A stretch of 64,000 nucleotides of DNA from Gillisella taibaishanensis (GTDB lineage: Bacteria > Pseudomonadota > Alphaproteobacteria > Rhizobiales > Rhizobiaceae), in NCBI RefSeq assembly GCF_001938985.1, contig NZ_MKIN01000023.1, positions 186,001 through 250,000 of the forward strand. The letters run 5' to 3'. Of this stretch, positions 54,279-62,923 are shown one piece after another. A model generated the notes under the pieces. That model worked only from the letters and a program-made list of their open reading frames with translations. It was not told the DNA's origin and ran no database searches. Position 1 is the first letter of the stretch; every line of letters starts with the position of its first letter. The translations under genes were made by a program, and so were the position numbers.

Positions 54279-54953
54279 TTATTGCAGAACAGGGTCCGCG
54301 TCATTGAGACCACGCGCCAAGTAGATTTCGGTGATGGCGATCAGGGTTTCAGTGCGGCTATGCAGATCCGTCGCCTCCAGCAGTGCCTGCTTTTCAGCGG
54401 GCGTGAACGGCGACATCATCGAGAGCGAATTGACCAGCGTCAGATTGCTGGCCCGCTGCACACTATCCCAATCGGCTTCCAGCTTGTTGGCGTCGAGATA
54501 GGCACGAAACACCTCAAGCAGCCGATCCCGGTCAACACTGTTTTCCTGGCTCTCGGACGCGAGATCGGCCATGAACGGCGAAATACGGGCGGTGCGGAAT
54601 GGGTGGGAGGTTTTCACTTCCTCGACCATCCGGAAGCGGCAGATCCCAGCCAGCGAGAGGATATAGCGGCCATCGCCAGTTTCGGCAAAGGACGTGATCC
54701 GGCCGATGCAGCCCATGCTGCACAGCGCAGGCACGCCGTGCGAGATCTCGTAAGGCTCAGTCAGCGCCGGCTGGATCATGCCGATCAACCGGTTGCTGCG
54801 CAGCGCCGCATCGAACATTTCCAAATAGCGCGGCTCGAAAATATTCAGAGGCAATTGCCCTGCCGGTAACAGCAGCGCTCCCGTCAACGGAAACACCGGC
54901 AACGTCTCCGGAAAATCAGCCGCCGTCAAATAGCGCGCATTGCCGACTTGCAT
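54279..54953 (-). CDS. LON peptidase substrate-binding domain protein
   Basis: A 224-residue stand-alone LON N-domain protein (no ATPase or protease part). Family blocks: LPVFPLTGALLLPAGQLPLNIFEPRYLEM (as LPVFPLTGALLLPAGQLPL, residues 18-36) and GCIGRITSFAETGDGRY. The function of such proteins is unknown. The ATG at 54953 has a full AGGAGGT upstream, which rejects the longer frame from 55100. It lies downstream of the YbbN-type gene on the same strand, with about 265 bases between. Confidence 0.9.
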   Translation of the reverse strand: MQVGNARYLTAADFPETLPVFPLTGALLLPAGQLPLNIFEPRYLEMFDAALRSNRLIGMIQPALTEPYEISHGVPALCSMGCIGRITSFAETGDGRYILSLAGICRFRMVEEVKTSHPFRTARISPFMADLASESQENSVDRDRLLEVFRAYLDANKLEADWDSVQRASNLTLVNSLSMMSPFTPAEKQALLEATDLHSRTETLIAITEIYLARGLNDADPVLQ

Positions 54954-55217
54954 TCCAACCTCCTGAAGACATTTCCGGCACAATGCACAGCGGCTTTCAC
55001 CCGGACATGCGAAAGACAAAGCAAGCTCGATTCCGCCTATGGGGCACAACGAACCGATGCTCTGAAGGGGTGTGGAAGCACGCATTACTGCTGCTTCCAC
55101 TTGTCATAATGTGGCGTGCTGCGGGCAGATCTCAAGAGCGAACTTGATGACCACCCACAACCAAATTTCACGATCGCTTCGAAGAGCCCGGTCGCAACCC
55201 CGTCAGCGATTGCAGGA

Positions 55218-56204
55218 TCACGAAAACAAAATGGAGGAGAGCTTGCGTCGGGCCTGAATGGTCGCCGGATCGGTCGGACCCCAGACCTCGAAAAACTCCA
55301 GCAATTGCCGGCGCGCACCGTCGTCCTCGAAGGTCCGGTCCTTCTTCATGATCAGCAGCAGATGCTCGGCGGCATCCTGGCGTTTGCCTTCAACATTGCG
55401 GATCTTGGCCAGGTTGAGGCGCGCGGCATGATCGTCGGGATTGAGAGAAAGCTGCTGCTCAAGCGCCACTGGATCGCCAAGCTTGCGGGCCTCTTCGATC
55501 TGCTCGAGCTTCTTTGCCAGCGCCTGGATTTCAGGGCTCTTGGCCATGTCTTCAGGCAGACCGTCGATGATCTCGCGCACGCGTTCATGCTGGTTGAGCC
55601 CCAGCATGCAATCGGCAATACCGGCGACGGCCTTGGCATTTTCAGGATCGGCCTGCATGACGGCGGCATAGAGCTGGGCAGCGCCATCAAAATCGCCTTC
55701 GTCGTAAAGCCCCTTGGCCTCCTCGAGCACCGCCTGGATTTCCGCCGCTTGATCGGCACCGCCCGCGGGACCGCCGAGCTTGTCGATGAACTGGCGCACC
55801 TGACTATCGGGCAGAGCACCCATGAAACCATCGGCCGGACGGCCATCGATAAAGGCAACCACGGCGGGGATCGATTGAATGCCAAGCTGGCCGGCAATGG
55901 TCGGATGGTCGTCGATATTCATCTTGACCAGCTTGACTTTGCCTTTGGCATCGTTGACGGCCTTTTCGATGATCGGCGTCAACTGCCGGCAGGGACCGCA
56001 CCACGGCGCCCAAAAATCGACCAGCACGGGCTGGCGCTTGGATTCCTCAAGCACGTCCTTGGCAAAGGCCTGGGTGGTCGTTTCCTTGATCAGGTCGCCA
56101 GCCGCCGGAGCGGCCGATGCGGATGCCGGAGCGGCGCCAAACTGCGCGTTCGCCGTCATCTGCCCGCCATAGGAGCCGCCATAAGGATTGCCAGAATTGC
56201 TCAT
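55218..56204 (-). CDS. Thioredoxin-domain co-chaperone, YbbN/CnoX-like
   Basis: A 328-residue protein: an N-terminal, Gly/Asn-rich lead of about 30 residues, a thioredoxin domain with active site WAPWCGPCRQLTP near residue 75, and a C-terminal TPR region from about 170 (DEGDFDGAAQLYAAVMQADP, QHERVREIIDGLPED). E. coli CnoX (YbbN) has an altered SxxC site, but this protein keeps CGPC, so a redox function is likely in addition to chaperone binding. The ATG at 56204 has GGAGATGG upstream. Confidence 0.9.
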   Translation of the reverse strand: MSNSGNPYGGSYGGQMTANAQFGAAPASASAAPAAGDLIKETTTQAFAKDVLEESKRQPVLVDFWAPWCGPCRQLTPIIEKAVNDAKGKVKLVKMNIDDHPTIAGQLGIQSIPAVVAFIDGRPADGFMGALPDSQVRQFIDKLGGPAGGADQAAEIQAVLEEAKGLYDEGDFDGAAQLYAAVMQADPENAKAVAGIADCMLGLNQHERVREIIDGLPEDMAKSPEIQALAKKLEQIEEARKLGDPVALEQQLSLNPDDHAARLNLAKIRNVEGKRQDAAEHLLLIMKKDRTFEDDGARRQLLEFFEVWGPTDPATIQARRKLSSILFS

Positions 56205-56396
56205 CACCATCTCCGCCTGTTCACGACAGTCCGCGCGCGTATGTGCCGCACACAAGGCTCTGCCGCATTTCCCGTTTTAGCACCCCGACCCGGCCTCCAA
56301 AGAGACAATGGTAGAACGTGCCGCAGCGATCGTCGCCGCTGGATCGCTCAAAAAGCACATCTCAGAGAGGCGCTTTCCAAGCTGTTAAATCGTGTG

Positions 56397-56906
56397 TCAG
56401 GCGGTGACTTTCAAGACAACGGCCTCATGCCCCGTCGCCGCCAAAAAGCGCAACAGATCGTCGCGCCCGATGGAGGTTGTAGCGTCATTCGACAGCGGAT
56501 GGCAATTGATGATGTCGTGCTGCATCAGGTCGGCATCGAGAACGAAGGTGACCTTGTGCTCGCTATCGTTGATCGCGCCGAAAGCCGTCACCGAACCTGG
56601 GACAACACCCAGATATTCCATCAGTTTTTCCGGCTTGCCGAACGACACCTTGCTGGCCGCGCCGATCGTCAGATGCACGGTCTTCAGGTCAACCACGGCG
56701 TTCTCCTCCACCGTGAGAAGAAAGAACTGGTCCTTCTTGTCCTTCACGAACAGGTTCTTCGTGTGGCCGCCGGGAATTTCGTCGCGCAGGCTGACCGATT
56801 CAGCAACGGTAAAGACAGGCGGATGGGTCAAGGTCTTATGCTCGATGCCAAGGCCATCGAGAAAGGCAAACAGATCGGCGGGCGTTTTCGGTACGGTCTC
56901 GGTCAT
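56397..56906 (-). CDS. YbaK/ProX-type aminoacyl-tRNA deacylase
   Basis: A 169-residue prolyl-tRNA-editing-domain protein that hydrolyses mischarged tRNA in trans. Conserved parts are HPPVFTVAES, GHTKNLFVKDKK and TIGAASKVSFGKPE, plus GAINDSEHKVTFVLD near residue 115. The lysine in TKNLF is the catalytic position of the family. The specificity (ProXp-ala against Ala-tRNAPro is most likely) cannot be assigned by eye. The ATG at 56906 is the fold start. Confidence 0.88.
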   Translation of the reverse strand: MTETVPKTPADLFAFLDGLGIEHKTLTHPPVFTVAESVSLRDEIPGGHTKNLFVKDKKDQFFLLTVEENAVVDLKTVHLTIGAASKVSFGKPEKLMEYLGVVPGSVTAFGAINDSEHKVTFVLDADLMQHDIINCHPLSNDATTSIGRDDLLRFLAATGHEAVVLKVTA

Positions 56907-57238
56907 GATGGTCCTGCTCGATGGATCGGCAATGTTCGGTGGGCAGCCGCAAGGGGCATCCACAACCGACTTCGAGTGTTTAGCGGCAACGGCTCCCAGG
57001 CTTCAACTGTTTTATAAAGGTCGAGCGCAAAGCTGCCCTCAGTCCCTCCGTGAAATGACAGGCGGCCATGCCACGAAATAATCTTTTCAATAAAACGGCT
57101 TAGACAGCGATTGAAAAAAATCTTGGAGCCGCCGTCATTTCTCTGTTGCAATCGAAAAGCACTTGGGTCATATACCGCCCGTCGCCGCAACACAGCGACC
57201 CACGGTTCAGCTTACTACCCCGGACCGATGGCAAATGA

Positions 57239-57313
57239 GCGGGCGTAGCTCAGGGGTAGAGCACAACCTTGCCAAGGTTGGGGTCGAGGGTTCGAATCCC
57301 TTCGCCCGCTCCA
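57239..57313 (+). tRNA. tRNA-Gly (GCC anticodon)
   Basis: A 75-base cloverleaf including an encoded CCA: acceptor stem GCGGGCG pairs with CGCCCGC, the anticodon arm is CAACC-TTGCCAA-GGTTG with GCC in the loop, and the T-arm has GAGGGTTCGAATCCCTT. The discriminator is T. GCC reads GGC/GGT glycine codons. Confidence 0.97.
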
Positions 57314-57671
57314 GTTTACTCGATATCTTTTCGCAAACTGTGAAATTAGCATCCGGCGGTTAACCGGGTCTCGGCTGATTTACAAGATATCTGAGCCAAC
57401 CTCTTCCTATTTTAAAGTTCAGCATCCTCAAGAAGCACTGTCTATTCAGTGCCCTCAAGTTTTGGTGCCGATCACAGTGTAACCATCCCCGCTGTCCGCT
57501 ACAGCATCGTGCGTTTTATAAAACGCACGATGCTGTAGCGCTTTAAATTTGCTGCATAATTTTCTCCTTAAATCGATCCCGATTTAGGAATTATGCAGTA
57601 AGCGCCTAGCGCCGGTAGCGATCCACGGGCTTCTGTGGAGGCTTGCCTGCAATTGCCGCGCCGTTTGATTG
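57314..57671. other. Gap between tRNA-Gly and the MFS gene
   Basis: A 358-base gap. The first 180 bases show nothing recognisable; the last part is the RIME-like copy B. No integrase or attachment-site duplication was seen next to the tRNA, so there is no evidence of an island at this tRNA. Confidence 0.6.
57497..57600. repeat. RIME-like intergenic repeat, copy B
   Basis: Palindrome 1 (57497-57540) is perfect over 44 bp; its half-site is CGCTACAGCATCGTGCGTTT and continues TA. After CTTTAAATTTG, palindrome 2 (about 57552-57598) has arms CTGCATAATT and AATTATGCAG with an inner CCTTAAATCG/CGATTTAGG pair. This is the best copy of the repeat in the window, and it lies between tRNA-Gly and the MFS stop. 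Confidence 0.85.
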
Positions 57672-58958
57672 TCAGGATCGGGCCGTCTCTGCAGCCGTAC
57701 GGGCCATCAACCTGCCAATGACCATCACAAGCACGCCTGCGATGGCGAGGCAGGCAGCGAGGAAGAACATCGGAGCGATAGTGCTTTCCGTCTGGTCGCG
57801 GATCAACGGCACGACATTCTGCGCAACGAAGCCACCGAGATTGCCAACCGAATTGATGGCGGCAAGTCCGGCCGCGGCTCCAGCTCCCTTGAGGAAACGC
57901 GACGGCAGGCTCCAGAACACCGGCTGACCCGCAAAGATCCCGGCAGCCGCGATGCAGAGAAAGACGAACTGTAGCACCTGATCGGTTAGTACCGCCGACA
58001 TCACCAGGCTGACCGCGCCGATGAAAGCTGGAATGACGATATAGGGCGTCTTGTTCTCCTTGCGGTCGGCCACGGCAGGTACGGTATAAAGAGCGATGGC
58101 GACGGCAATCCAGGGGATGATGTTGATCAGCCCGTTCATGGTATTGGACACGCCAAAGCCCTTGACGATGGTCGGCAGCCAATAGCTGAGCCCATAGGCC
58201 GCCAGCGGAAAGCCGATATAGCAGACCGACATCAGCAACACCCTCGGATTGGCGAGCGCCTTGAAGCCGTTATCGGCATTGTGGTCCATGCCGATATTTT
58301 CCTGGTCGAGTCGCGTCTGTAGCCAGGCCTTTTCTTCATCGCTCAAGAAATTGGCCTTGGCTGGCGTATCGGAGAGGTAGAACCAAGTGACGAAGCCGGC
58401 GATCACGGCCGGAACGCCAGTTGCGAGAAACACCCATTCCCAGCCCTGATAGCCAAGGAAGCCATCGAGATCGAGAAGAGCACCGCCCAAGGGCGCGCCG
58501 ACGGCATTGGCAAGCGCGCTGAAGATCATGAACAGCCCAACCATCCGGCCGCGATAATCCCTCGGGAACCAAAGCGTCAGAAGATAGAGTACACCAGGAA
58601 AAAATCCGGCTTCGCAGACACCCAGCAGGAAGCGCAGGATATAAAACATCGTAGCGTTCTGGGTGAAGGCGAGTGCAATGGTCACCGCACCCCAGGAGAC
58701 CAGGATGCGGGCAAACCAGCGGCTGGCGCCGAACCGCTCAAGAAACAGATTGCTCGGCACCTCAAACAGGAAATAGCCGATGAAAAACAGCGAAGCGCCG
58801 AGCCCATAGGCATATTCGCTCAAGCCCAGCGCGCCGACCATCTGCAGCTTGGCGAAGCTGACATTCTGTCGATCGATATAGGCGATCAAATAAAGAAGGC
58901 CCAGAAACGGCATTAGCCGCCAGGTGATCTTTGAAATCAATGCTTTTTCGGAAACCAA
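57672..58958 (-). CDS. MFS transporter, anion:cation symporter family
   Basis: A 428-residue, 12-TM protein of the ACS family. YIDRQNVSFAKLQM at residue 30, GYFLFEVPSNLFLERFGASRW near residue 62 (as YFLFEVPSNLFLERFGA) and FPGVLYLLTLWFP are family signatures. Members import organic anions such as tartrate, glucarate, phthalate or nicotinate; the substrate is unknown. The TTG at 58958 follows GGGAGG at an ideal distance and is taken as start; an in-frame ATG at 58985 has no such site. Confidence 0.9.
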   Translation of the reverse strand: MVSEKALISKITWRLMPFLGLLYLIAYIDRQNVSFAKLQMVGALGLSEYAYGLGASLFFIGYFLFEVPSNLFLERFGASRWFARILVSWGAVTIALAFTQNATMFYILRFLLGVCEAGFFPGVLYLLTLWFPRDYRGRMVGLFMIFSALANAVGAPLGGALLDLDGFLGYQGWEWVFLATGVPAVIAGFVTWFYLSDTPAKANFLSDEEKAWLQTRLDQENIGMDHNADNGFKALANPRVLLMSVCYIGFPLAAYGLSYWLPTIVKGFGVSNTMNGLINIIPWIAVAIALYTVPAVADRKENKTPYIVIPAFIGAVSLVMSAVLTDQVLQFVFLCIAAAGIFAGQPVFWSLPSRFLKGAGAAAGLAAINSVGNLGGFVAQNVVPLIRDQTESTIAPMFFLAACLAIAGVLVMVIGRLMARTAAETARS

Positions 58959-59073
58959 GACATGTCCTCCCACAGCCGCCCGCATCGCGCCCGACGGATG
59001 TGGTAAACACGATTATGCCATAATTTGTTCCCGCGTCACGCTTTGGTTGCTCCTCATCTGATCGAAGAAACTA

Positions 59074-60084
59074 TTAGCTTGCCGAAAATACGTAATCGGT
59101 TTCCTGCCTCAGCGTTTCGCCGGGGCGCAAGACGGCCGAGGGAAAGCCCGGCTGGTTGATCGCATCCGGCCAGATCTGGGTTTCCAGGCAGAGGCCGGAA
59201 AAGGCGCCATAGCGGCGTCCTTCAAGGCCGGCGACCGGCACATTCAGATAGACGCCCGCATAAAGTTGCACGCCTGGCTCCGTCGTGCGCACTTCCATGG
59301 ACAGGCCGGATTTGAGGCTGCGGGCCATCGCGACGCTGCGCTTGGCGACCCGCGCCTGCGACAGACAGAAATTGTGGTCGAACGGCGCCTGGGTGCCATC
59401 CTCGACACGGCGCATCACGCCCATCTGCCGAAAATCAAACGGCGTGGCGGCAACCGGACGCTGCTCGCCGGTAGGGATCAGTCTGTCGTCGACGGGCAGA
59501 TAATGATCGGCAGCGATCATCAGTTCGTGGTCGAGAATATCAGGAGAATCATCAAGGTTGAAATAGGAGTGCTGGCAGACATTGGCGAGCGTCGGCGCAT
59601 CAGTCGTCGTCTCGTAGACGACAGACAGAACGCCATGGTCCTGCAGATGATAGGTGGCGCGGATATGGGCATTTCCGGGATAGCCAGCACGCCCAGCGGG
59701 ATCGGTAATCTCGAGCACCACCCGGTCGCGAGCAAGATCCGCAATCGACCAGTTACGCCGACCCATGCCGTCGCTGCCGCCATGCAGGTGGGTGAAGCCA
59801 CGTTCGTTGCATTCCAGCTGATAGTCCTGGCCATCGAGCGTGAAGCGGCCACCGGCAACGCGGTTGGCGAGCCGGCCGGGTGTCGCGCCGAAATAGGGGG
59901 AGTGGAAGGCATAGTCCTCGAACCGTTCGAAACCGAGCACCAGCGGTGCCACATGGCCTTCCATGCGCAGATCCTGGAGGACTGCCCCCCAGGTCAGCAC
60001 CTTGGCCATCAGGCCGCCGCCATGCAGCACCACCTGTTCCACCGTTTCGCCCGTAGCCGTCTTTCCAAATTCCAAACGCTGCAT
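59074..60084 (-). CDS. galM: Aldose 1-epimerase (mutarotase)
   Basis: A 336-residue galactose mutarotase-like enzyme interconverting alpha and beta anomers. Family blocks: PYFGATPGRLANRVAGGRF near residue 65, GFTHLHGGSDGMGRRNW near residue 95 and the catalytic NVCQHSYFNLDDSP near residue 170; the glutamate base is in GLCLETQIWPD near the C-terminus. ATG at 60084 has GAGGAAG upstream; a second ATG four codons earlier is possible. Close to, but divergent in function from, the VWA gene upstream. Confidence 0.92.
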   Translation of the reverse strand: MQRLEFGKTATGETVEQVVLHGGGLMAKVLTWGAVLQDLRMEGHVAPLVLGFERFEDYAFHSPYFGATPGRLANRVAGGRFTLDGQDYQLECNERGFTHLHGGSDGMGRRNWSIADLARDRVVLEITDPAGRAGYPGNAHIRATYHLQDHGVLSVVYETTTDAPTLANVCQHSYFNLDDSPDILDHELMIAADHYLPVDDRLIPTGEQRPVAATPFDFRQMGVMRRVEDGTQAPFDHNFCLSQARVAKRSVAMARSLKSGLSMEVRTTEPGVQLYAGVYLNVPVAGLEGRRYGAFSGLCLETQIWPDAINQPGFPSAVLRPGETLRQETDYVFSAS

Positions 60085-60151
60085 CTGCTTCCTCATTTTC
60101 CCATGCCGGCGCCGGTGATCCGACGCCGTGCCCCATTGTCTTTTACGCCGT

Positions 60152-61339
60152 TCAGCGTGCCAGTTCCCGCGCTGCATCCTCCAGCCCGCCTAGGGTCAGC
60201 GGATGCATCCGCCCGCCCATCAACCGCGAAATCAAACCGACGGAATGGGTATAATCCCAATGATCCTGCTGCAACGGGTTGAGCCACAGGCACTTGCGAA
60301 AATGCGACACCATGCGCGAAAGCCACACTGCCCCCGGCTCTCCGTTCCAATGTTCCACCGAGCCGCCAACCATAGTGATCTCATAGGGGCTCATCGCCGC
60401 ATCCCCCACGAAGATCACCCGGTAGTCGGGCCCGTAAGTGCGGATGATGTCGTCCGTTGCGAGTGTATCGGACCGTCGGCGTCGATTGTCCCTCCACACC
60501 CGCTCATAAAGGCAGTTGTGGAAATAGAAATGTTCCATGTGGCGAAATTCGGCCCGCGCCGCTGAAAACAGCTCCTCCACGCCCTTGACGTGATCGTCCA
60601 TCGAGCCGCCGATATCGAAGAACATCAGCAGCTTGACGGCATTGCGCCGCTCCGGCCTCGTCCTGACCTCGAGATAGCCGCTTTCCGCCGTCGCCTGCAC
60701 CGTACCGTCGAGATCGAATTCCTCGGCCGCCCCTTCGCGCACGAAGCGCCTGAGACGACGCAGGGCCACCTTGATATTGCGGGTGCCGAGTGCGACGGAA
60801 TCGTCGAGATTGCGAAACTCCCTGTTATCCCAGACCTTCACCGCCCTGCGGTGGCGAGACTGGTCCTGGCCGATCCTGACACCTTCGGGATTGTAACCAT
60901 AGGCGCCGAAGGGTGAAGTTCCAGCAGTGCCGATCCATTTGGAACCGCCCTGATGGCGCTCCTTCTGCTCGGCCAGCCGCTGCTTCAGGGTCTCCATCAG
61001 CTTGTCGAAACCGCCGAGCGCCTCGATCAATGCCTTGTCTTCCTCCGACAGATGCTTTTCCGAGAGCCTGCGCAGCCAGTCCTCGGGCAGGTCCTGGGAT
61101 GCGGCACCGGAAGGTTCACCGGATACCGCCTGCAGCCCCTTGAAGCATTCAGCAAAGGCAAGGTCGAACCGGTCGATATGCCGCTCGTCCTTGATCAGCA
61201 CCGTGCGCGCCAGATAGTAGAAGGCTTCGATGTCGAAATCGACAAGCCCACGCTCAACCCCTTCCAGAAGCGCCAGATATTCCCGCAGCGAGACGGGAAT
61301 TTTCTCTTGTCTGAGCTTGAGGAAGAAGGGCAGGAACAT
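60152..61339 (-). CDS. CoxE-like VWA domain protein
   Basis: A 395-residue protein with the CoxE/YehP-type layout: an N-terminal helical part (MFLPFFLKLRQEKIPVSLREY) and a C-terminal von Willebrand A domain whose metal site is MFFDIGGSMDDHV (DxGxS) near residue 240. CoxE-type VWA proteins work with MoxR AAA+ ATPases as metal-insertion or assembly chaperones. The MoxR gene is 1.6 kb upstream on the same strand but carries a frameshift. GNAT and metA genes lie between them. Confidence 0.9.
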   Translation of the reverse strand: MFLPFFLKLRQEKIPVSLREYLALLEGVERGLVDFDIEAFYYLARTVLIKDERHIDRFDLAFAECFKGLQAVSGEPSGAASQDLPEDWLRRLSEKHLSEEDKALIEALGGFDKLMETLKQRLAEQKERHQGGSKWIGTAGTSPFGAYGYNPEGVRIGQDQSRHRRAVKVWDNREFRNLDDSVALGTRNIKVALRRLRRFVREGAAEEFDLDGTVQATAESGYLEVRTRPERRNAVKLLMFFDIGGSMDDHVKGVEELFSAARAEFRHMEHFYFHNCLYERVWRDNRRRRSDTLATDDIIRTYGPDYRVIFVGDAAMSPYEITMVGGSVEHWNGEPGAVWLSRMVSHFRKCLWLNPLQQDHWDYTHSVGLISRLMGGRMHPLTLGGLEDAARELAR

Positions 61340-61342
61340 CGG

Positions 61343-61795
61343 CTATAGCGGCTGCTGGTAGATGATGAATGGCGTCTTGTCCGCCACCTTGTCGTAAAGA
61401 CGGCGGGCGGTGGCGTTGAATTCCTGGGTCATCCAGTAGACCTTGCCGGCCCCTGCCTCCTCCGCCGCCGCCTTGACGGCGCTGATAAGCGCCCGGCCAA
61501 CGCCGCTAGCGCGGATTTCAGGGTCGACATAGAGATCCTGGAGATAGCAGACGTCGGTCAGATACCAGCAGGACCGATGGAAGACATAATGGCTGAGGCC
61601 AACCGGCTTGCCATTGACCAACGCCAGAAAGCCGCGAAACTCGCCAGCGCCGCCGCTGATCAGCCGGGCGAAGGTGGTGGCATAGATTTCCTCAGGCAAC
61701 TCGGTTTCATAGAAGGCGAGATAGGCCCGCCACAGCCGGCGCCATTCCGCCTCATCGTCGGCCACGATGGGTCGGATCACGAGATTGTCTGCCAT
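61343..61795 (-). CDS. GNAT family N-acetyltransferase
   Basis: A 150-residue GNAT with the acetyl-CoA loop IRASGVGRALISAV near residue 95 and the C-terminal WMTQEFNATARRLYDKVADK helix typical of spermidine/diamine-like GNATs. The substrate is unknown. It starts 2 bases after the metA stop and ends 3 bases before the CoxE-like gene, so it is probably in the metA transcript. Confidence 0.9.
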   Translation of the reverse strand: MADNLVIRPIVADDEAEWRRLWRAYLAFYETELPEEIYATTFARLISGGAGEFRGFLALVNGKPVGLSHYVFHRSCWYLTDVCYLQDLYVDPEIRASGVGRALISAVKAAAEEAGAGKVYWMTQEFNATARRLYDKVADKTPFIIYQQPL

Positions 61796-61797
61796 CG

Positions 61798-62721
61798 CTA
61801 GCGGTCCTTGCCTATGTCGCTTAGATTGTAAGTCGTCGTCTGGTACATCTCGTTGATCCAGTTTCCGAACAGAAGATGCGCATGGCTGCGCCAGCGGTTG
61901 AGCGGCGTCAACGTATCGTCGTTGTGCGGAAAGTAGTCATGCGGCATCCGGATGGGAATACCGGCATTCACGTCGCGAAAATATTCATCGGCCAGCGACG
62001 TCGAATCATATTCGACGTGATTGAACATGTAGAGCCGGTTCGCCTTGTCTTCCTGCACGAGGCAGACGCCCATATCTTCCGATTCCATCAGAATCTTGAG
62101 ATCGGGCACTTTTTCGATATCGGCGCGCCGTACTTCGGTCCAGCGCGAAACCGGCACTTGGAAATCGTCGGAAAAGCCGTTGAGATAGATCGAGGCCGGC
62201 GCCAGATTGCGGTGGCGGTAGACGCCGAACGCCTTTTCCTTCAACGGATGTTTCGGCACGCCATGAAAATGGTAGATCGCCGCCATCGCGCCCCAGCAGA
62301 CATTCATCGTCGAATGGACATTGGTTTCCGTCCAGTCGAGGATCTGCTGCATCTCGTTCCAATAGGTCACCTCTTCGAACGGCAGCGTCTCAACCGGCGC
62401 GCCTGTGATGATGAAACCGTCGAACTTGCGGTGCTTCACCTCTTCCCAGGTGTGGTAGAAGGACAGAAGATGCTCTTCCGGCGTGTTTTTCGCCTTGTGG
62501 CCACCTATCCGCACCAGGGTCAGTTCCACCTGCAACGGCGAGGCGCCGATCAGCCGGGCAAACTGCACCTCGGTCTTGATCTTGTTTGGCATGAGGTTAA
62601 GGAGCGCGATCTGCAGCGGACGAATATCCTGACGGATCGCTGCGGTTTCCGTCATCACCCGCACACCCTCATGCACGAGGGCATCGAAGGCGGGTAGCGT
62701 ATCGGGGATCTTGATCGGCAT
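61798..62721 (-). CDS. metA: Homoserine O-acetyltransferase (MetA family)
   Basis: A 307-residue MetA-fold enzyme, first step of methionine synthesis from homoserine. With the ATG at 62721, catalytic Cys is residue 142 (NVCWGAM), His 235 and Glu 237 (FNHVEYD), matching the family numbering. Residue 111 is Glu (GAPVETLPF); in characterised members Glu111 goes with acetyl-CoA and Gly111 with succinyl-CoA, so acetyl transfer is predicted. A SAM-II riboswitch lies about 82 bases upstream. Downstream, a GNAT gene follows after 2 bases. Confidence 0.95.
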   Translation of the reverse strand: MPIKIPDTLPAFDALVHEGVRVMTETAAIRQDIRPLQIALLNLMPNKIKTEVQFARLIGASPLQVELTLVRIGGHKAKNTPEEHLLSFYHTWEEVKHRKFDGFIITGAPVETLPFEEVTYWNEMQQILDWTETNVHSTMNVCWGAMAAIYHFHGVPKHPLKEKAFGVYRHRNLAPASIYLNGFSDDFQVPVSRWTEVRRADIEKVPDLKILMESEDMGVCLVQEDKANRLYMFNHVEYDSTSLADEYFRDVNAGIPIRMPHDYFPHNDDTLTPLNRWRSHAHLLFGNWINEMYQTTTYNLSDIGKDR

Positions 62722-62803
62722 TGAAGGTCCAACTTTCCTGTCACGGCACGGTCGGCAGCTTGCTGTCGCCTAAGCCTCGGAAAGTCTTGGAACTCACCTC
62801 GGC

Positions 62804-62857
62804 CCTTTAGCGACTTATTTTACGTGGCTGCAAGCCGGCCGGCCAAATCACCACGAT
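62804..62857 (-). promoter_or_regulatory. SAM-II riboswitch (metA leader)
   Basis: On the minus strand the leader contains CGTGGTGATTTG, a GC-rich stem (GGCCGGCCGGC), TTGCAGCCACGT, then AAAATAAGTCGCTAAAG, which matches the SAM-II consensus (GGTGATTTG ... CTTGCAGCCACGTNAA ... AAGTCGCTAAA). GTGG/CCAC pairing closes P1, and AGTCGC supplies the pseudoknot strand. Binding of S-adenosylmethionine should block metA expression. It is 82 bases upstream of the metA ATG. Confidence 0.95.
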
Positions 62858-62867
62858 AGAGAGACGT

Positions 62868-62896
62868 CATTTACGCCTTCAACCGTTGCGAATCAA
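62868..62896 (-). promoter_or_regulatory. Candidate promoter of the metA transcript
   Basis: On the minus strand TTGATT (62896-62891) and TAAATG (62873-62868) are 17 bases apart, which would start RNA just before the SAM-II aptamer. The -10 is weak. Confidence 0.35.
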
Positions 62897-62923
62897 TGAA
62901 AACCTTAGCTGCAGCGCAGCAGG

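Noticed and set aside
55116..57017. 633-codon plus-strand frame opposite the YbbN-type and YbaK genes
   Set aside because: It crosses two confidently identified genes and their gap; composition is that of an antisense frame.
57239..57671. tRNA-Gly as an island integration site
   Set aside because: No integrase, no repeated tRNA 3' end and no odd gene content downstream within the window.
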